Made by a program: the position numbers and the translations under genes. The notes beneath the pieces are model-generated. The model was given only the letters and a program-made list of their open reading frames with translations. It ran no database searches and was not told where the DNA came from. A stretch of DNA of 64,000 nt from Polynucleobacter sp. UK-Mo-2m-Kol15 (GTDB lineage: Bacteria > Pseudomonadota > Gammaproteobacteria > Burkholderiales > Burkholderiaceae). Shown one piece after another: positions 32,197 through 41,717 of the stretch. Numbering within the stretch: position 1 is the stretch's first letter; each line of letters begins with the position of its first letter. The stretch covers positions 434,001 to 498,000 of the forward strand of contig NZ_JACVQC010000001.1 in assembly GCF_018881505.1 (NCBI RefSeq), written 5' to 3'.

Positions 32197-33489
32197 TTGG
32201 GACAAAATGACATCTTATTTGAGCGGGCGCAAAAGACTATTCCTGGGGGCGTAAACTCGCCTGTACGTGCTTTTAGGCAAGTAGGGGGCACACCCCGTTT
32301 CGTAGCTAAGGCTAAGGGCCCTTATTTCTGGGATGCTGAAGGCAAACGTTATATCGATTTAATTATGTCTTGGGGGCCGATGATTGCGGGCCATGCAAAC
32401 CCCGAGGTAGTTGAAGCGGTAAAACGGGCTGCTGAAACAAGCTTTAGTTATGGAGCGCCTACTGAAGGCGAGATTGAATTAGCTGAACGAATTTGCCAAT
32501 TGGTTCCCAGTATTGAGCAAGTACGCATGGTGTCCAGTGGTACCGAGGCTACGATGAGTGCACTTCGCCTTGCTCGTGGCTATACCGGTCGCGACCTGAT
32601 TATTAAATTTGAAGGTTGCTATCACGGGCATGCTGATAGCCTCTTAGTTAAAGCAGGCTCCGGACTATTAACCTTTGCAGACTCAACTCAAAATGCACCT
32701 TCTTCTGGGGGCGTACCACATGATTTAGTAAAACACACCCTAGTGTTGCCATATAACGATGTGGCAGCTCTGAAGGAAGTGTTTGAGAAGCAGGGTGATC
32801 AGGTTGCCGCGGTGATTATTGAGCCGTTTGCTGGAAATATGAATCTGATTAAGCCATCAAAAGCATTTCTGACAACGCTGCGTCAGTTTACTAGCCAGTA
32901 TGGTAGCGTATTAATCTACGATGAAGTCATGACAGGCTTTAGGGTTGCACTGGGTGGCGCGCAATCCTTGCAAGGCATCACTCCAGATCTGACCTGCCTT
33001 GGAAAAGTCATGGGCGGCGGTATGCCGATGGCTGCCTTTGGCGGTAAAAAAGAAATCATGTCTAAGTTGGCCCCGCTGGGCAATGTCTATCAAGCCGGTA
33101 CTTTATCTGGTAACCCAGTAGCAGTGGCTGCAGGATTAAAAACATTGGAGATTATTGCTCGCGAGGGTTTCTATGAGTGTTTAACTGGGCAGACCGAAAA
33201 ACTGATGGCAGGATTAAAACTTGCTGCAGACGAAGTTGGCATCCCCTTTACGGTTGATAGTGTTGGCGGTATGTTTGGTTTTTACTTTGCTAATGAAGTG
33301 CCAAACTCTTTCGAGGCCGTGACTAAAACCGATATTGAGGCATTTAAGAAATTCTTTCACTTGATGTTAGATCAGGGGGTGTATCTAGCACCCTCGGCTT
33401 ACGAGGCTGGATTTACTTCAATTACTCATGACAATGCTGTTTTAGAGGAGATTATTTCTGCAGCAAAAACCTCATTCAAGCAGTTATAG
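32197..33489 (+). CDS. hemL: Glutamate-1-semialdehyde 2,1-aminomutase
   Basis: PLP-dependent enzyme forming 5-aminolevulinate for heme synthesis. The 430-residue length is normal. The N-terminus has [39 protein letters not shown] is near 120-139, YDEVMTGFR near 244-252, and the PLP-lysine region [17 protein letters not shown] near 267-283. The start is TTG (32197), preceded by a GGCAGG ribosome-binding site, and homologues begin at the same distance from ERAQ. It is convergent with apaH with no obvious terminator. Confidence 0.97.
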   Translation: MGQNDILFERAQKTIPGGVNSPVRAFRQVGGTPRFVAKAKGPYFWDAEGKRYIDLIMSWGPMIAGHANPEVVEAVKRAAETSFSYGAPTEGEIELAERICQLVPSIEQVRMVSSGTEATMSALRLARGYTGRDLIIKFEGCYHGHADSLLVKAGSGLLTFADSTQNAPSSGGVPHDLVKHTLVLPYNDVAALKEVFEKQGDQVAAVIIEPFAGNMNLIKPSKAFLTTLRQFTSQYGSVLIYDEVMTGFRVALGGAQSLQGITPDLTCLGKVMGGGMPMAAFGGKKEIMSKLAPLGNVYQAGTLSGNPVAVAAGLKTLEIIAREGFYECLTGQTEKLMAGLKLAADEVGIPFTVDSVGGMFGFYFANEVPNSFEAVTKTDIEAFKKFFHLMLDQGVYLAPSAYEAGFTSITHDNAVLEEIISAAKTSFKQL

Positions 33490-33514
33490 ATTCAAGTTGT
33501 CGAGAGAAAAGTAA

Positions 33515-34354
33515 TTACATTCTGAGTGGATGGTCATACCCATCCACTTGAATGATTTCAAGTGCCTTGCTGGGCTTGCCGGATTCTGGAATTTCCATGG
33601 CAGTCAGCTTGCCACCCCAAACACAGCCAGTATCAAGGCCAATCACATTCTTATGTCGCATGAGCCCAAGGGTTGACCAGTGCCCAAAGTAAATCAAGGT
33701 ATCTTGAGTTTTTCTTTTGGGAGTCTTAAACCAAGGGATGTAGCCCTTTGGGCCCTCTTCAAAACCTTCTTTGCTATCAAACTCCATTGTTCCTGCTGGT
33801 GTGCAGAAGCGGATACGGGTTAGTGCATTGGTAATCACACGTAAGCGTTCATATCCCTTTAGGGAGTTGCTCCATTTTTTTGGAGTATTGCCATACATAT
33901 TCGCTAAAAAATCTTTATAGCTTTTTTTGCGTAGCGCCTTTTCTACTTCTTGCGCACATTCAATTGCTTGTTGCAGATCCCATTGCGGTAGAACGCCTGC
34001 ATGAACAGTGAGCACCCTTCCATTGCTGAGGGCCATTGGTCGATGGCGTAACCAGTCGATGAGTTCTTCCTTATCGGGCGCATTTAGGATGGGTTGAACA
34101 GTATCCAAGCCTTTGGTTTTACGTATCCCAGCATCTACTGCAAGAAGATGTAGGTCGTGATTACCAAGAATGCACTCAATACGCTTTTCTTCTTGTAATC
34201 GTTTCAGGTAGCGCAGCGTACCCAAGGAGTCAGGACCTCGATTAACAAGATCGCCTAAGAAAATCATCTTCGACTTCGCTGGAATTTTTTTGACGAGCGT
34301 TTTTAAGGAAGGTGCACATCCCTGAATATCGCCAATGGCGTAGATCTTGCTCAT
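33515..34354 (-). CDS. apaH: Bis(5'-nucleosyl)-tetraphosphatase, symmetrical
   Basis: Hydrolyses Ap4A symmetrically to two ADP; also implicated in removing nucleotide caps from RNA in E. coli. The 279-residue calcineurin-like phosphoesterase has AIGDIQGCAPSLKTLV (metal site), IFLGDLVNRGPDSL near 32-45, and ILGNHDLHLLAV near 60-71. HAGVLPQWDL near 117 and YFGHWSTLG near 222 complete the metal ligands. It lies 49 bases downstream of the photolyase gene on the same strand. Confidence 0.95.
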   Translation of the reverse strand: MSKIYAIGDIQGCAPSLKTLVKKIPAKSKMIFLGDLVNRGPDSLGTLRYLKRLQEEKRIECILGNHDLHLLAVDAGIRKTKGLDTVQPILNAPDKEELIDWLRHRPMALSNGRVLTVHAGVLPQWDLQQAIECAQEVEKALRKKSYKDFLANMYGNTPKKWSNSLKGYERLRVITNALTRIRFCTPAGTMEFDSKEGFEEGPKGYIPWFKTPKRKTQDTLIYFGHWSTLGLMRHKNVIGLDTGCVWGGKLTAMEIPESGKPSKALEIIQVDGYDHPLRM

Positions 34355-34403
34355 GCTCTATTTTAAATCCGAAAGTATCAGAGTCTTCAATAAATTAATC
34401 AGC

Positions 34404-35885
34404 CTAAGACTCTGGAGTAACTTTTTTTACTACGCTATAGCGAACTAAGGTCTTCTTGCGAGCTTCGTCATGGTTAACGACCGGCATAGGGTAGTCTCGC
34501 CCCAGAAGGAGGCCTGCCGCCTCTAGTTCAATATGACCAGCCTCCCAAGGTGCATGAATGGATTTTTTGGAAAGTTTGTCTAGCTGGGGTAGATACCGTT
34601 TAATGAACTTGCCCTCAGGATCAAACTTCTGGGATTGGGTGATGGGGTTAAAGATCCTAAAATACGGTTGTGCATCGCATCCCGAAGAGGAAGCCCATTG
34701 CCAGCCACCATTATTAGAAGACAGCTCAAAGTCATTGAGATGTTTTGCAAAATAACTTTCACCCCAGCGCCAATCAATCCCGAGATCTTTAGTAAGAAAG
34801 CTGGCAACCACCATACGAAGGCGGTTATGCATATATCCACTTTGGTTGAGTTGGCACATGGCAGCATCAACTAGTGGGTAGCCAGTCTTGCCGTCACACC
34901 ATGCTTTAAATAGCTTTTTGGCAGTCAAGCCACTTTCCCATTCAATATTGTCATAATCGGGCTTGAAGGCCTCGCCTTTAGCTAGTCGTGGATGATTGGC
35001 CAAAATCATGAAATAAAAATCACGCCAGATGAGTTCGCTTAACCAAATCGTGGCACCCATACTCCCAGCAAGCATGCGACGATGTGCTTCACGTACTAAA
35101 CCTCGAATCGAAAGCATTCCAAAGCGAAGGTGCGTAGATAAATAGCTCACACCTTTGATGGCTGGAAAATCTCTACCGATTTGATACTGATCGATTCTGT
35201 GTAGAAAGTCTTCCAGGAAACTCTGGCCACCTTCTGATCCTGGAGGAAGATAGGTTTCAATGCCAGTTGGGCAAAAACCCATCGACTCTAACGGGGGGAA
35301 GGGTGCCTTTAAGGTCTTAGGAATGGCTGCTAGCTGACCCTGGGTGAGGGAGCATTCATAAGCAGCAATATCTTTTTCTTGTAAAGTCTTGAGCCAATTA
35401 TTTTTATAAGGCGTAAAAATTGAGAACACGGTATTGGAATTGGTGAGAATTTCTTTCTTCTCAAAAATGACTTGATCTTTAAAAGTCTCAAATTGAATAC
35501 CTAACTTTTCCAATGAGCTATCAACTTGAGTATCACGCGCAATTGCTGACGGTTCATAATCGTGATTGGCGTATACGGTATTAACATCCAAGGTCTCCGC
35601 TATCTTCGGAATGCAAATACTAGGCCTACCGAATTGCACAATGAGTCCACCACCTTGGTTGCGTAACTGCTCGTCGATTTGCTTAAGGCCTTGCCATATG
35701 AAGTCTACACGGCGATCATGCTTAAGGCCGTTTGCATTTAGATCTTCAGTTTTTAGGGGATCCAAAATATCGGTATCGAAAATAAATACCAACCAAACCT
35801 GCTTATTATTTTTAAGGGCGTGATGAAGCGCGGCATTGTCATAAAGCCGTAAGTCACGACGGAGCCAAACCAGCGCTTTTTGCAT
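34404..35885 (-). CDS. phr: Deoxyribodipyrimidine photolyase
   Basis: Light-driven repair of cyclobutane pyrimidine dimers, with FAD and an antenna cofactor. From ATG 35885 the product is 493 residues. The photolyase N-terminal domain starts KALVWLRRDLRLYDNAAL. The FAD-binding domain has RFGMLSIRGLVREA, LSELIWRDFYFMIL and TGYPLVDAAMCQLNQSGYMHNRLRM. The cofactor-pocket motif ASSSGCDAQPYFRIFNP is near the end. The frame is open 10 codons further upstream, but the family start is MQKALVW. Confidence 0.95.
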   Translation of the reverse strand: MQKALVWLRRDLRLYDNAALHHALKNNKQVWLVFIFDTDILDPLKTEDLNANGLKHDRRVDFIWQGLKQIDEQLRNQGGGLIVQFGRPSICIPKIAETLDVNTVYANHDYEPSAIARDTQVDSSLEKLGIQFETFKDQVIFEKKEILTNSNTVFSIFTPYKNNWLKTLQEKDIAAYECSLTQGQLAAIPKTLKAPFPPLESMGFCPTGIETYLPPGSEGGQSFLEDFLHRIDQYQIGRDFPAIKGVSYLSTHLRFGMLSIRGLVREAHRRMLAGSMGATIWLSELIWRDFYFMILANHPRLAKGEAFKPDYDNIEWESGLTAKKLFKAWCDGKTGYPLVDAAMCQLNQSGYMHNRLRMVVASFLTKDLGIDWRWGESYFAKHLNDFELSSNNGGWQWASSSGCDAQPYFRIFNPITQSQKFDPEGKFIKRYLPQLDKLSKKSIHAPWEAGHIELEAAGLLLGRDYPMPVVNHDEARKKTLVRYSVVKKVTPES

Positions 35886-35963
35886 AGCCCCTATATTAGG
35901 GCTAATTGGGCTCACTTGCTTGGCATCCTAGTAATATCCTACTAATTAATAGATTGCTAATGT

Positions 35964-36764
35964 ATGGACACTATATTTTTTGTTTTTTCTAAGCTTGCGC
36001 AGTTTTGTATTGAGCCCTTAAATTGGGTGATTGTCTTTGTATGTCTGAGTCTGTTATTTATGAGTCTCAGAAAACCCCAGCTATGTAAGCGATTCCTGCT
36101 GCTAGCTTTGACCGATTTATTAATAGTCGGATGGTTGCCAACTTCGGAGATCTTCTTAAGGGCTCTTGAAGATTCGGTTCCTAAAGTGAGTCTTGCACAG
36201 ATGTCGGAAAGGGACTTTGGCGGCATTATTATTTTGGGGGGTGCGATTGAGGGCGGGGTAATTGCTATAGATCGTGGCGAAGTGTCGATTTATTCTTCTG
36301 CTGAGCGGGTTACTAAAGCGTTTGAACTCATTCGCAAATACCCAGATCTTCCTTTTATATTTAGCGGTTTCTCTGGGCGCCTCTCCCCCAAAGGGATATC
36401 TGAGGCTGATGCATTTAAGCAGTTGATTAAAGAGCAAGGTTTGCCAGAGAAAAACGCCCACTATGAGAAGCAGTCACGCAATACTTATGAGAACGTTTTA
36501 TTGATGAAGCCAATGATCTTGGAATTGGGGGCTAATGAAGCTCTGAAACCGTGGCTACTAATTACTTCAGCATCGCATATGTATAGATCGTTGAAGATTT
36601 TCCAGAAACAAGGTATTGCAGTGATCCCAGCCCCTGTCGACTATCAAACTAGTCACAGTTTGAGTTGGGGTAAATTTGATCTGGAGGATGGCATGCAAAA
36701 TTGGAATAAATTGATGCATGAAGGTATTGGTCTTCTGGCCTACTGGATTACCAGAAAGATCTAG
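35964..36764 (+). CDS. DUF218/YdcF-family membrane protein (ElyC/SanA-like)
   Basis: A 266-residue protein with two or three N-terminal hydrophobic segments (about 15-33 and 44-58). A DUF218 domain follows, starting GGIIILGGAIEGG (about 82-94). Further motifs are YPDLPFIFSGFSGRLS, RNTYENVLLMKPMI and LLITSASHMYRSLKIFQKQGI. E. coli members (ElyC, SanA, YdcF) are linked to envelope integrity. It is divergent from the photolyase gene and precedes the yqgE-ruvX-pyrR-pyrB run. The biochemical activity of this branch is not established. Confidence 0.85.
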   Translation: MDTIFFVFSKLAQFCIEPLNWVIVFVCLSLLFMSLRKPQLCKRFLLLALTDLLIVGWLPTSEIFLRALEDSVPKVSLAQMSERDFGGIIILGGAIEGGVIAIDRGEVSIYSSAERVTKAFELIRKYPDLPFIFSGFSGRLSPKGISEADAFKQLIKEQGLPEKNAHYEKQSRNTYENVLLMKPMILELGANEALKPWLLITSASHMYRSLKIFQKQGIAVIPAPVDYQTSHSLSWGKFDLEDGMQNWNKLMHEGIGLLAYWITRKI

Positions 36765-36795
36765 CTAGGGCAGAAATTCGGTAAAATAGACGTAC

Positions 36796-37461
36796 ATGAA
36801 ATCGGCTAAAAAAGCCCCTGTGGGTCAAGATGCAGCACCCACCCAGAATTCACAGTCTTCTGCGACTGGGTCCTCAATTTCATATTCTGCCGATCATCTG
36901 GCCAACCAGTTCTTAATTGCTATGCCCGGCTTGGCTGACCCTAATTTTGCTGGCTCAGTCATCTATCTGTTTGAGCATACTGAGCGTGGTGCTATGGGCT
37001 TGGTAATTAATAGACCCACCGAGCTGGATATGGGGGCTTTATTTGAAAAGATTGAGGTCAAATTAGAGGCTGCGCCCATCTCTAGTCAACCAGTCTATTT
37101 TGGCGGTCCAGTCCAAATAGAGCGAGGGTTTGTTTTGCATAAACCCACAGCCGAAGTGCTGTATAGCTCCTCCCTTGCCGTTCCCGGTGGTTTAACTATG
37201 ACTACCTCCAAAGATATCTTGGAGGCAGTTGCTGTGGGAGCTGGCCCCAATCAATTTCTGATGACCTTGGGTTATGCGGGTTGGAGTGCCGGACAGTTAG
37301 AAGAGGAAATTACCCTCAATGATTGGATGAATGTTCCCCTATCTCAAGAGCAGATGATTGATATTATCTTTAACACTCCCTATAGCCAGCGATATGAGCG
37401 GACTATGAATCATTTGGGATTTGATCCTTCTCATTTATCAGGTGAGGCAGGCCATGCCTGA
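36796..37461 (+). CDS. YqgE/AlgH family protein
   Basis: A 221-residue protein of the conserved YqgE/AlgH family. After a low-complexity N-terminal extension (1-32) comes the signature NQFLIAMPGLADPNFAGSVIYLFEHTERGAMGLVINRPT. FGGPVQIERGFVLH is near 108, and LGYAGWSAGQLEEEI near 163. No enzymatic role is established for the family; it is nearly always next to ruvX/yqgF, as here, where the next gene starts 8 bases before this one stops. Confidence 0.93.
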   Translation: MKSAKKAPVGQDAAPTQNSQSSATGSSISYSADHLANQFLIAMPGLADPNFAGSVIYLFEHTERGAMGLVINRPTELDMGALFEKIEVKLEAAPISSQPVYFGGPVQIERGFVLHKPTAEVLYSSSLAVPGGLTMTTSKDILEAVAVGAGPNQFLMTLGYAGWSAGQLEEEITLNDWMNVPLSQEQMIDIIFNTPYSQRYERTMNHLGFDPSHLSGEAGHA

Positions 37462-37879
37462 GGACATCAAGCCAGACACACAATTAACGGTTATGGCCTT
37501 TGACTATGGCACTCGGCGTATTGGTGTGGCTGTCGGTAATACGCTTACCCGCATGGGACAGCCAATTAAGACCATTGCAGAAGCTTCTGGTGATGCTGTT
37601 TTCAAGGTAATTGAAGGTCTTTTGAAGGAGTGGCAGCCAAACCGCTTAGTAGTGGGCTTACCTTGTCATCCAGATGGTACTGAGCATGCAATGACTGCTA
37701 AAGCCCGTCGCTTTGGCAACCAGCTGCATGGACGCTTTCAGTTGCCGGTAGAGTGGGTGGATGAGCGATATACCTCAGCAGTTTTGGAGGCCAATCCAGA
37801 CATGCGAGACAATTTGGATGCCAGGTCTGCGGTCTTGATTTTGGAGCAGTATTTTCTTGAGAAGAATTGGATTATTTGA
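37454..37879 (+). CDS. ruvX: Holliday-junction resolvase-like RuvX (YqgF)
   Basis: RNase H-fold nuclease implicated in pre-16S rRNA 5'-end maturation. From ATG 37454 the product is 141 residues. AFDYGTRRIGVAVGN (about 17-31) provides the first catalytic aspartate. RLVVGLPCHPDGTE lies near 67, and VEWVDERYTSAVLEA near 101 has the DE catalytic pair. The frame is open back to 37421, but those codons overlap yqgE and are not conserved. It overlaps yqgE by 8 bases and ends just before pyrR. Confidence 0.95.
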   Translation: MPEDIKPDTQLTVMAFDYGTRRIGVAVGNTLTRMGQPIKTIAEASGDAVFKVIEGLLKEWQPNRLVVGLPCHPDGTEHAMTAKARRFGNQLHGRFQLPVEWVDERYTSAVLEANPDMRDNLDARSAVLILEQYFLEKNWII

Positions 37880-37880
37880 G

Positions 37881-38387
37881 ATGAATGCAGAGCAGTCCTA
37901 TCTGAAATTATTAGAGACTTTAAGTCAGCGCAAAAAGGCAGGTGATTCATTTGAGTTAGCTGGTCTTGCAATGGGTGGCGCCTGGATTACAGAGCGTTTA
38001 GCTGCAGATTTACAGCTAGTTCACTTTGGTGTAATTAATGTAGCTTTTCATCGCGACGACTATGCTGAGAAGGGTATGACGGCCCTTCGTACCGCTAGCA
38101 CGATGCCTACTAGCCTACCTTTTGAGGTGAATGGTGCAAATATCATTTTGATTGATGATGTTTTGCTGACCGGTCGTACAGTGCGCGCAGCACTCAATGA
38201 GTTATTCGATTTTGGTAGACCGGCACAAGTGGAATTAATGGTTTTAGCAAATCGTGATAATCGTGAATTACCAATCTCAGCAGATTTTGTAGGGGAGCAA
38301 CTGAGCATCCCCGATAATCAAATTTTGGTTTTAGAAAAAGATGGTGCTGGTAAGTTCAGCTTCCAGATAGAGGAGCGTGCGGAATGA
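37881..38387 (+). CDS. pyrR: Bifunctional pyr operon regulator/uracil phosphoribosyltransferase-like PyrR
   Basis: Phosphoribosyltransferase-fold protein of 168 residues from ATG 37881. The PRPP-binding motif [20 protein letters not shown] (about 92-111) is complete. [16 protein letters not shown] (about 44-59) matches PyrR substrate recognition. In Gram-positives PyrR attenuates pyr mRNA; in betaproteobacteria this role is less sure, and no anti-terminator structure was seen here. It overlaps the pyrB start by 4 bases, consistent with a pyrR-pyrB operon. Confidence 0.92.
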   Translation: MNAEQSYLKLLETLSQRKKAGDSFELAGLAMGGAWITERLAADLQLVHFGVINVAFHRDDYAEKGMTALRTASTMPTSLPFEVNGANIILIDDVLLTGRTVRAALNELFDFGRPAQVELMVLANRDNRELPISADFVGEQLSIPDNQILVLEKDGAGKFSFQIEERAE

Positions 38388-39379
38388 GTGGAGTAAACAA
38401 TTCAGTGAATTCCTCAGAAAATGCCCGAGTCAATCAATTTAATGCTGCTGGGGAGTTAACCCATCTACTGACTTTGGATGGCTTACCAAAAGAGCAAATC
38501 ATTCATATCCTCGATACCGCACAACAGTTTGTCAGCATTACGGATCCTGCGCGAGAAGTAAAAAAAGTTCCACTACTTCGAGGTAAGAGTGTATTTAATC
38601 TGTTTTTTGAAAACTCCACGCGTACACGCACTACTTTTGAAATCGCTGCAAAGCGTTTATCTGCTGATGTCATTAACTTAGATATTTCTACCTCTTCAAC
38701 AGCGAAAGGTGAAAGTCTATTAGATACGATTGATAATTTAGTAGCAATGCAGGCGGATATATTTGTTGTGCGGCATGGTGTTTCCAGAGCGCCTATTGAA
38801 ATTGCTCAACATGTTCCCGCCCACGTTCATGTGGTGAATGCGGGGGATGGTAGTCATCAGCATCCAACCCAAGGTCTGTTGGATATGTATACGATACGCC
38901 ATTTCAAGAAAGACTTCAGTAGTCTCAAGGTTGCCATCATCGGTGATATTGTGCACAGCCGAGTTGCTAAATCAAATATTTGCGCACTAAGAACATTGGG
39001 CTGTACTGATATTCATGTAATTGGTCCCGAGAGCCTCTTGCCAAATGACCTGGATATGCTCGGGGTAAAGGTATTCCATAGTATTGAAGAGGGCCTAAAG
39101 GGTGTTGATGTTGTAATGACTTTGCGTATTCAAAAAGAGCGCATGGAGGTAGGTCAAGTTCCTGAGGGCGATGCGTTTTTTAAGCAGTATGGCCTCACTC
39201 CCACACGTTTAGCCTTGGCTAAGCCCGATGCAATCGTGATGCATCCAGGCCCTATGAATCGCGGCGTAGAAATTGATTCCGCTGTAGCAGATGGCCCTCA
39301 GTCAGTCATTCTCAATCAAGTGACCTTTGGTATTGCGGTGCGCATGGCTGTGATGTCCATTGTTGCTGGTAATAACTAG
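38384..39379 (+). CDS. pyrB: Aspartate carbamoyltransferase catalytic subunit
   Basis: Second step of pyrimidine synthesis, forming N-carbamoyl-aspartate. The 331-residue length is normal. The carbamoyl-phosphate motif [13 protein letters not shown] is near residues 74-86. [22 protein letters not shown] is near 150 (seen as adjacent blocks), and [13 protein letters not shown] is near 284. The 4-base overlap with pyrR suggests coupling. In relatives a pyrC-like dihydroorotase often follows; here a glycosyltransferase starts 17 bases after the stop. Confidence 0.97.
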   Translation: MSGVNNSVNSSENARVNQFNAAGELTHLLTLDGLPKEQIIHILDTAQQFVSITDPAREVKKVPLLRGKSVFNLFFENSTRTRTTFEIAAKRLSADVINLDISTSSTAKGESLLDTIDNLVAMQADIFVVRHGVSRAPIEIAQHVPAHVHVVNAGDGSHQHPTQGLLDMYTIRHFKKDFSSLKVAIIGDIVHSRVAKSNICALRTLGCTDIHVIGPESLLPNDLDMLGVKVFHSIEEGLKGVDVVMTLRIQKERMEVGQVPEGDAFFKQYGLTPTRLALAKPDAIVMHPGPMNRGVEIDSAVADGPQSVILNQVTFGIAVRMAVMSIVAGNN

Positions 39380-39396
39380 TTAGACTGGGTATATTC

Positions 39397-40764
39397 TTGA
39401 GTACTCAAAGCGCGATTCCACTAGTTACTGTGAATGATAAAAAGCGTTGGCTTATTTTGACCCATGCCTTCAATATGGATGGACGTGCTGCGAGTCTGAC
39501 TATTACCGACAAGATTCCTTATCTACTAGAGGCTGGTGTCGAGCCAATTGTATTTAGCGCGATTACCGGAATTCAAGATCAACGTTTTCCGCACTATCAG
39601 TTTATTGCTTGGGGCCCATCGGGATTCCGTTTTGATTTTAGGCACTGGGTAGCGAATAAGTATGGTCGAGGTTTAATTTATAAATTCTCCACAAGAACAG
39701 TTTCATTATTACTTTCCCCGTTGATTGCAATTGAGAAGTTATTACTTGGTTACTCAAGTCAGTGGTCTTGGGCATTACCCGCTTTCTTTCATGGGTGGCG
39801 TTTAATACGTGCCGGGAAAGTGGATGTCGTCTTCTCGGTAGGAAGCGCATGGTCTGCGCATTTGGCTGGAGTGTGGCTAAAAAAGGTAACTGGCATTGAG
39901 TTGATATCCGAAGTGCATGATCCTTTGGTGATTCGTAAGAGCCCCAAAGATCAGGGCTTTGATAGACCTAAAAATCGTGATGCGCGTTTTCGGCACTATT
40001 TAGAAAATCAACTAACTCGGTTCTCTGACAAGGTATGGTGGTTTACCGATGGCGCCTTGCATTATGCAAAGGTGCGTAATTCAAATCTAAATACTCTTAA
40101 TAATGCACATGGGTTTGTGGTGACTCCGGGAGCCAAGCCGCCTGGAAGTCTAGATGCCAATCAGTCACACCAATATACAGAGCAACTTAATTTATGTCAT
40201 TTTGGTTCTTTGGCAAACGATCGTTCACTAGCCACCATTCTCAAGGCCTTGGTGCCATTGTTAAAAAAATACCCAGAAGCACGTGAACAGATTCGTGTTC
40301 ATGCTTATGGCGCTCCTCTAGATTCACTTTCACTAGATGCAATCAAGCAATTGGGTTTTGAGGATGTTTTACTGGCACATGGTCGTTTAGAGCGAGATCC
40401 CCTTACCGGAAAATCTGGTCGAGAACGGGTGTCTGAAAAAATGCAAGCTGCTGATATTTTGATCTTATTGCATGGCAATGACGAATGGTGTGCTGAATAT
40501 ATCCCCTCTAAGTTTTACGATTACCTATGGACTGGTCGCCCGATTTGGGGGATTACCCACCGCAATCCGCAGCTAGACCAGATGCTGCTTGATCGTGGCG
40601 CTTATCTCAGCCCTCAACTTGATCCTGAGGCAATTGAGCTAAGCCTAGAAAGAATTTGGCTGGATTGGAAGGCTCAGAAATTAATAGAGCCTGCATGGAA
40701 TCCGATTGGAGTCGATCAGGCAGTCAATACGATACTCACTGAAGTGCAGAAACGTCATGCTTAA
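39397..40764 (+). CDS. Putative glycosyltransferase
   Basis: A 455-residue protein that looks like a GT-B fold glycosyltransferase (GT4-like). The N-terminal domain has a mixed alpha/beta pattern with RWLILTHAFNMDGRAASLT and LISEVHDPLVIRKS. The C-terminal half has LNLCHFGSLANDRSLATILKAL, VLLAHGRLERDP and ADILILLHGNDEWCAEYIPSKFYDYLWTGRPI, the typical donor-sugar region. The start is TTG at 39397. It probably builds surface polysaccharide or LPS, given the GT25 gene and rhamnose operon downstream. The sugar specificity cannot be read from sequence. Confidence 0.72.
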   Translation: MSTQSAIPLVTVNDKKRWLILTHAFNMDGRAASLTITDKIPYLLEAGVEPIVFSAITGIQDQRFPHYQFIAWGPSGFRFDFRHWVANKYGRGLIYKFSTRTVSLLLSPLIAIEKLLLGYSSQWSWALPAFFHGWRLIRAGKVDVVFSVGSAWSAHLAGVWLKKVTGIELISEVHDPLVIRKSPKDQGFDRPKNRDARFRHYLENQLTRFSDKVWWFTDGALHYAKVRNSNLNTLNNAHGFVVTPGAKPPGSLDANQSHQYTEQLNLCHFGSLANDRSLATILKALVPLLKKYPEAREQIRVHAYGAPLDSLSLDAIKQLGFEDVLLAHGRLERDPLTGKSGRERVSEKMQAADILILLHGNDEWCAEYIPSKFYDYLWTGRPIWGITHRNPQLDQMLLDRGAYLSPQLDPEAIELSLERIWLDWKAQKLIEPAWNPIGVDQAVNTILTEVQKRHA

Positions 40765-40787
40765 TTGAGCTGCAAAGAGGAAACCAT

Positions 40788-41690
40788 TTGAACCAAATTG
40801 CCCTTTACTGTAAATCTTACCGAAAAGATTTTTTACGGCTCAAAAAATTAGTAGAGTCAATTCATCGGCATAATGTTGATGGAATACCGTTTTATATCTC
40901 TACTCCAGATGAGCAGAAGCCAGAAATGCTTGCCATATTGGATGGTATTGATGGATATGAATGGGTATCAGACGAATCAATTATTGCCTCAAATCCTCGC
41001 GTGCCTGCTGGGATTGAAAAGAATCGATCTGGTGGACTATCGCAACAAACAATTAAGTCGGAATTCTGGCGCTTAGGCTTGACTGAAAATTATGTTTGCT
41101 TAGATTCAGACTGTATTTTTATCAAAGATTTTCATGTGTCAGACTTTATGGCGGGTGATGGAAATCCATATACGGTCATGTATCAAAATAAAGACTATTA
41201 CCAGCTTGCGATTAATCGGGGTCAGGCCAAAGTGCTTAATGAACTCAGCCTTGAAGCAGATACCGTTAAAGCTATTTTTGGGCGGTCTGGGCCAAACTAC
41301 TATTGCCCATGCCCACCCTTTATTTGGTCTAGCAAGGTATGGAGATCTTTGGATGATGAGTTTTTAAAATCCAAAGGGATGACTTTATGGGATATCAATA
41401 CAGCTCAACATCCAGAAACACTGCTCTATCTTGAGGCTTTACTGAACTTTAAGGCAATCCCCTTGCACCCTATTGAGCAGTTGTTCCGGATTTATTACTA
41501 CGATTGGCACTATTTCTTATTACGACGAAATGGTGAAACAATCAAAAAGTTAGCGGCAAATTATTTGGGGGTAATTTATCAATCTAGCTGGGATTTAAGT
41601 ATGGATCACGGCGGCTCAACTAAATCGTTTTTATCTCGTGCATTGAAAAAGATAAAGCGTTTAGGACGTTTTATACAGAGCTATTTTTAA
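40788..41690 (+). CDS. DUF6492-like putative glycosyltransferase
   Basis: A 300-residue protein not confidently assigned to a CAZy family. The N-terminal LYCKSYRKDFLRLKKLVESI and the later YVCLDSDCIFIKDF (about 104-117, a DxD-type motif) look like a GT-A nucleotide-sugar enzyme of the DUF6492 kind. The TTG start at 40788 is preceded by GAGG at good spacing. It lies between a GT-B enzyme and a GT25 enzyme, so a surface-glycan role is likely. The last about 35 residues are basic (KKIKRLGRFIQ). Confidence 0.62.
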   Translation: MNQIALYCKSYRKDFLRLKKLVESIHRHNVDGIPFYISTPDEQKPEMLAILDGIDGYEWVSDESIIASNPRVPAGIEKNRSGGLSQQTIKSEFWRLGLTENYVCLDSDCIFIKDFHVSDFMAGDGNPYTVMYQNKDYYQLAINRGQAKVLNELSLEADTVKAIFGRSGPNYYCPCPPFIWSSKVWRSLDDEFLKSKGMTLWDINTAQHPETLLYLEALLNFKAIPLHPIEQLFRIYYYDWHYFLLRRNGETIKKLAANYLGVIYQSSWDLSMDHGGSTKSFLSRALKKIKRLGRFIQSYF

Positions 41691-41717
41691 TCAATTTGTT
41701 GCTTATAATTTTTTCAT

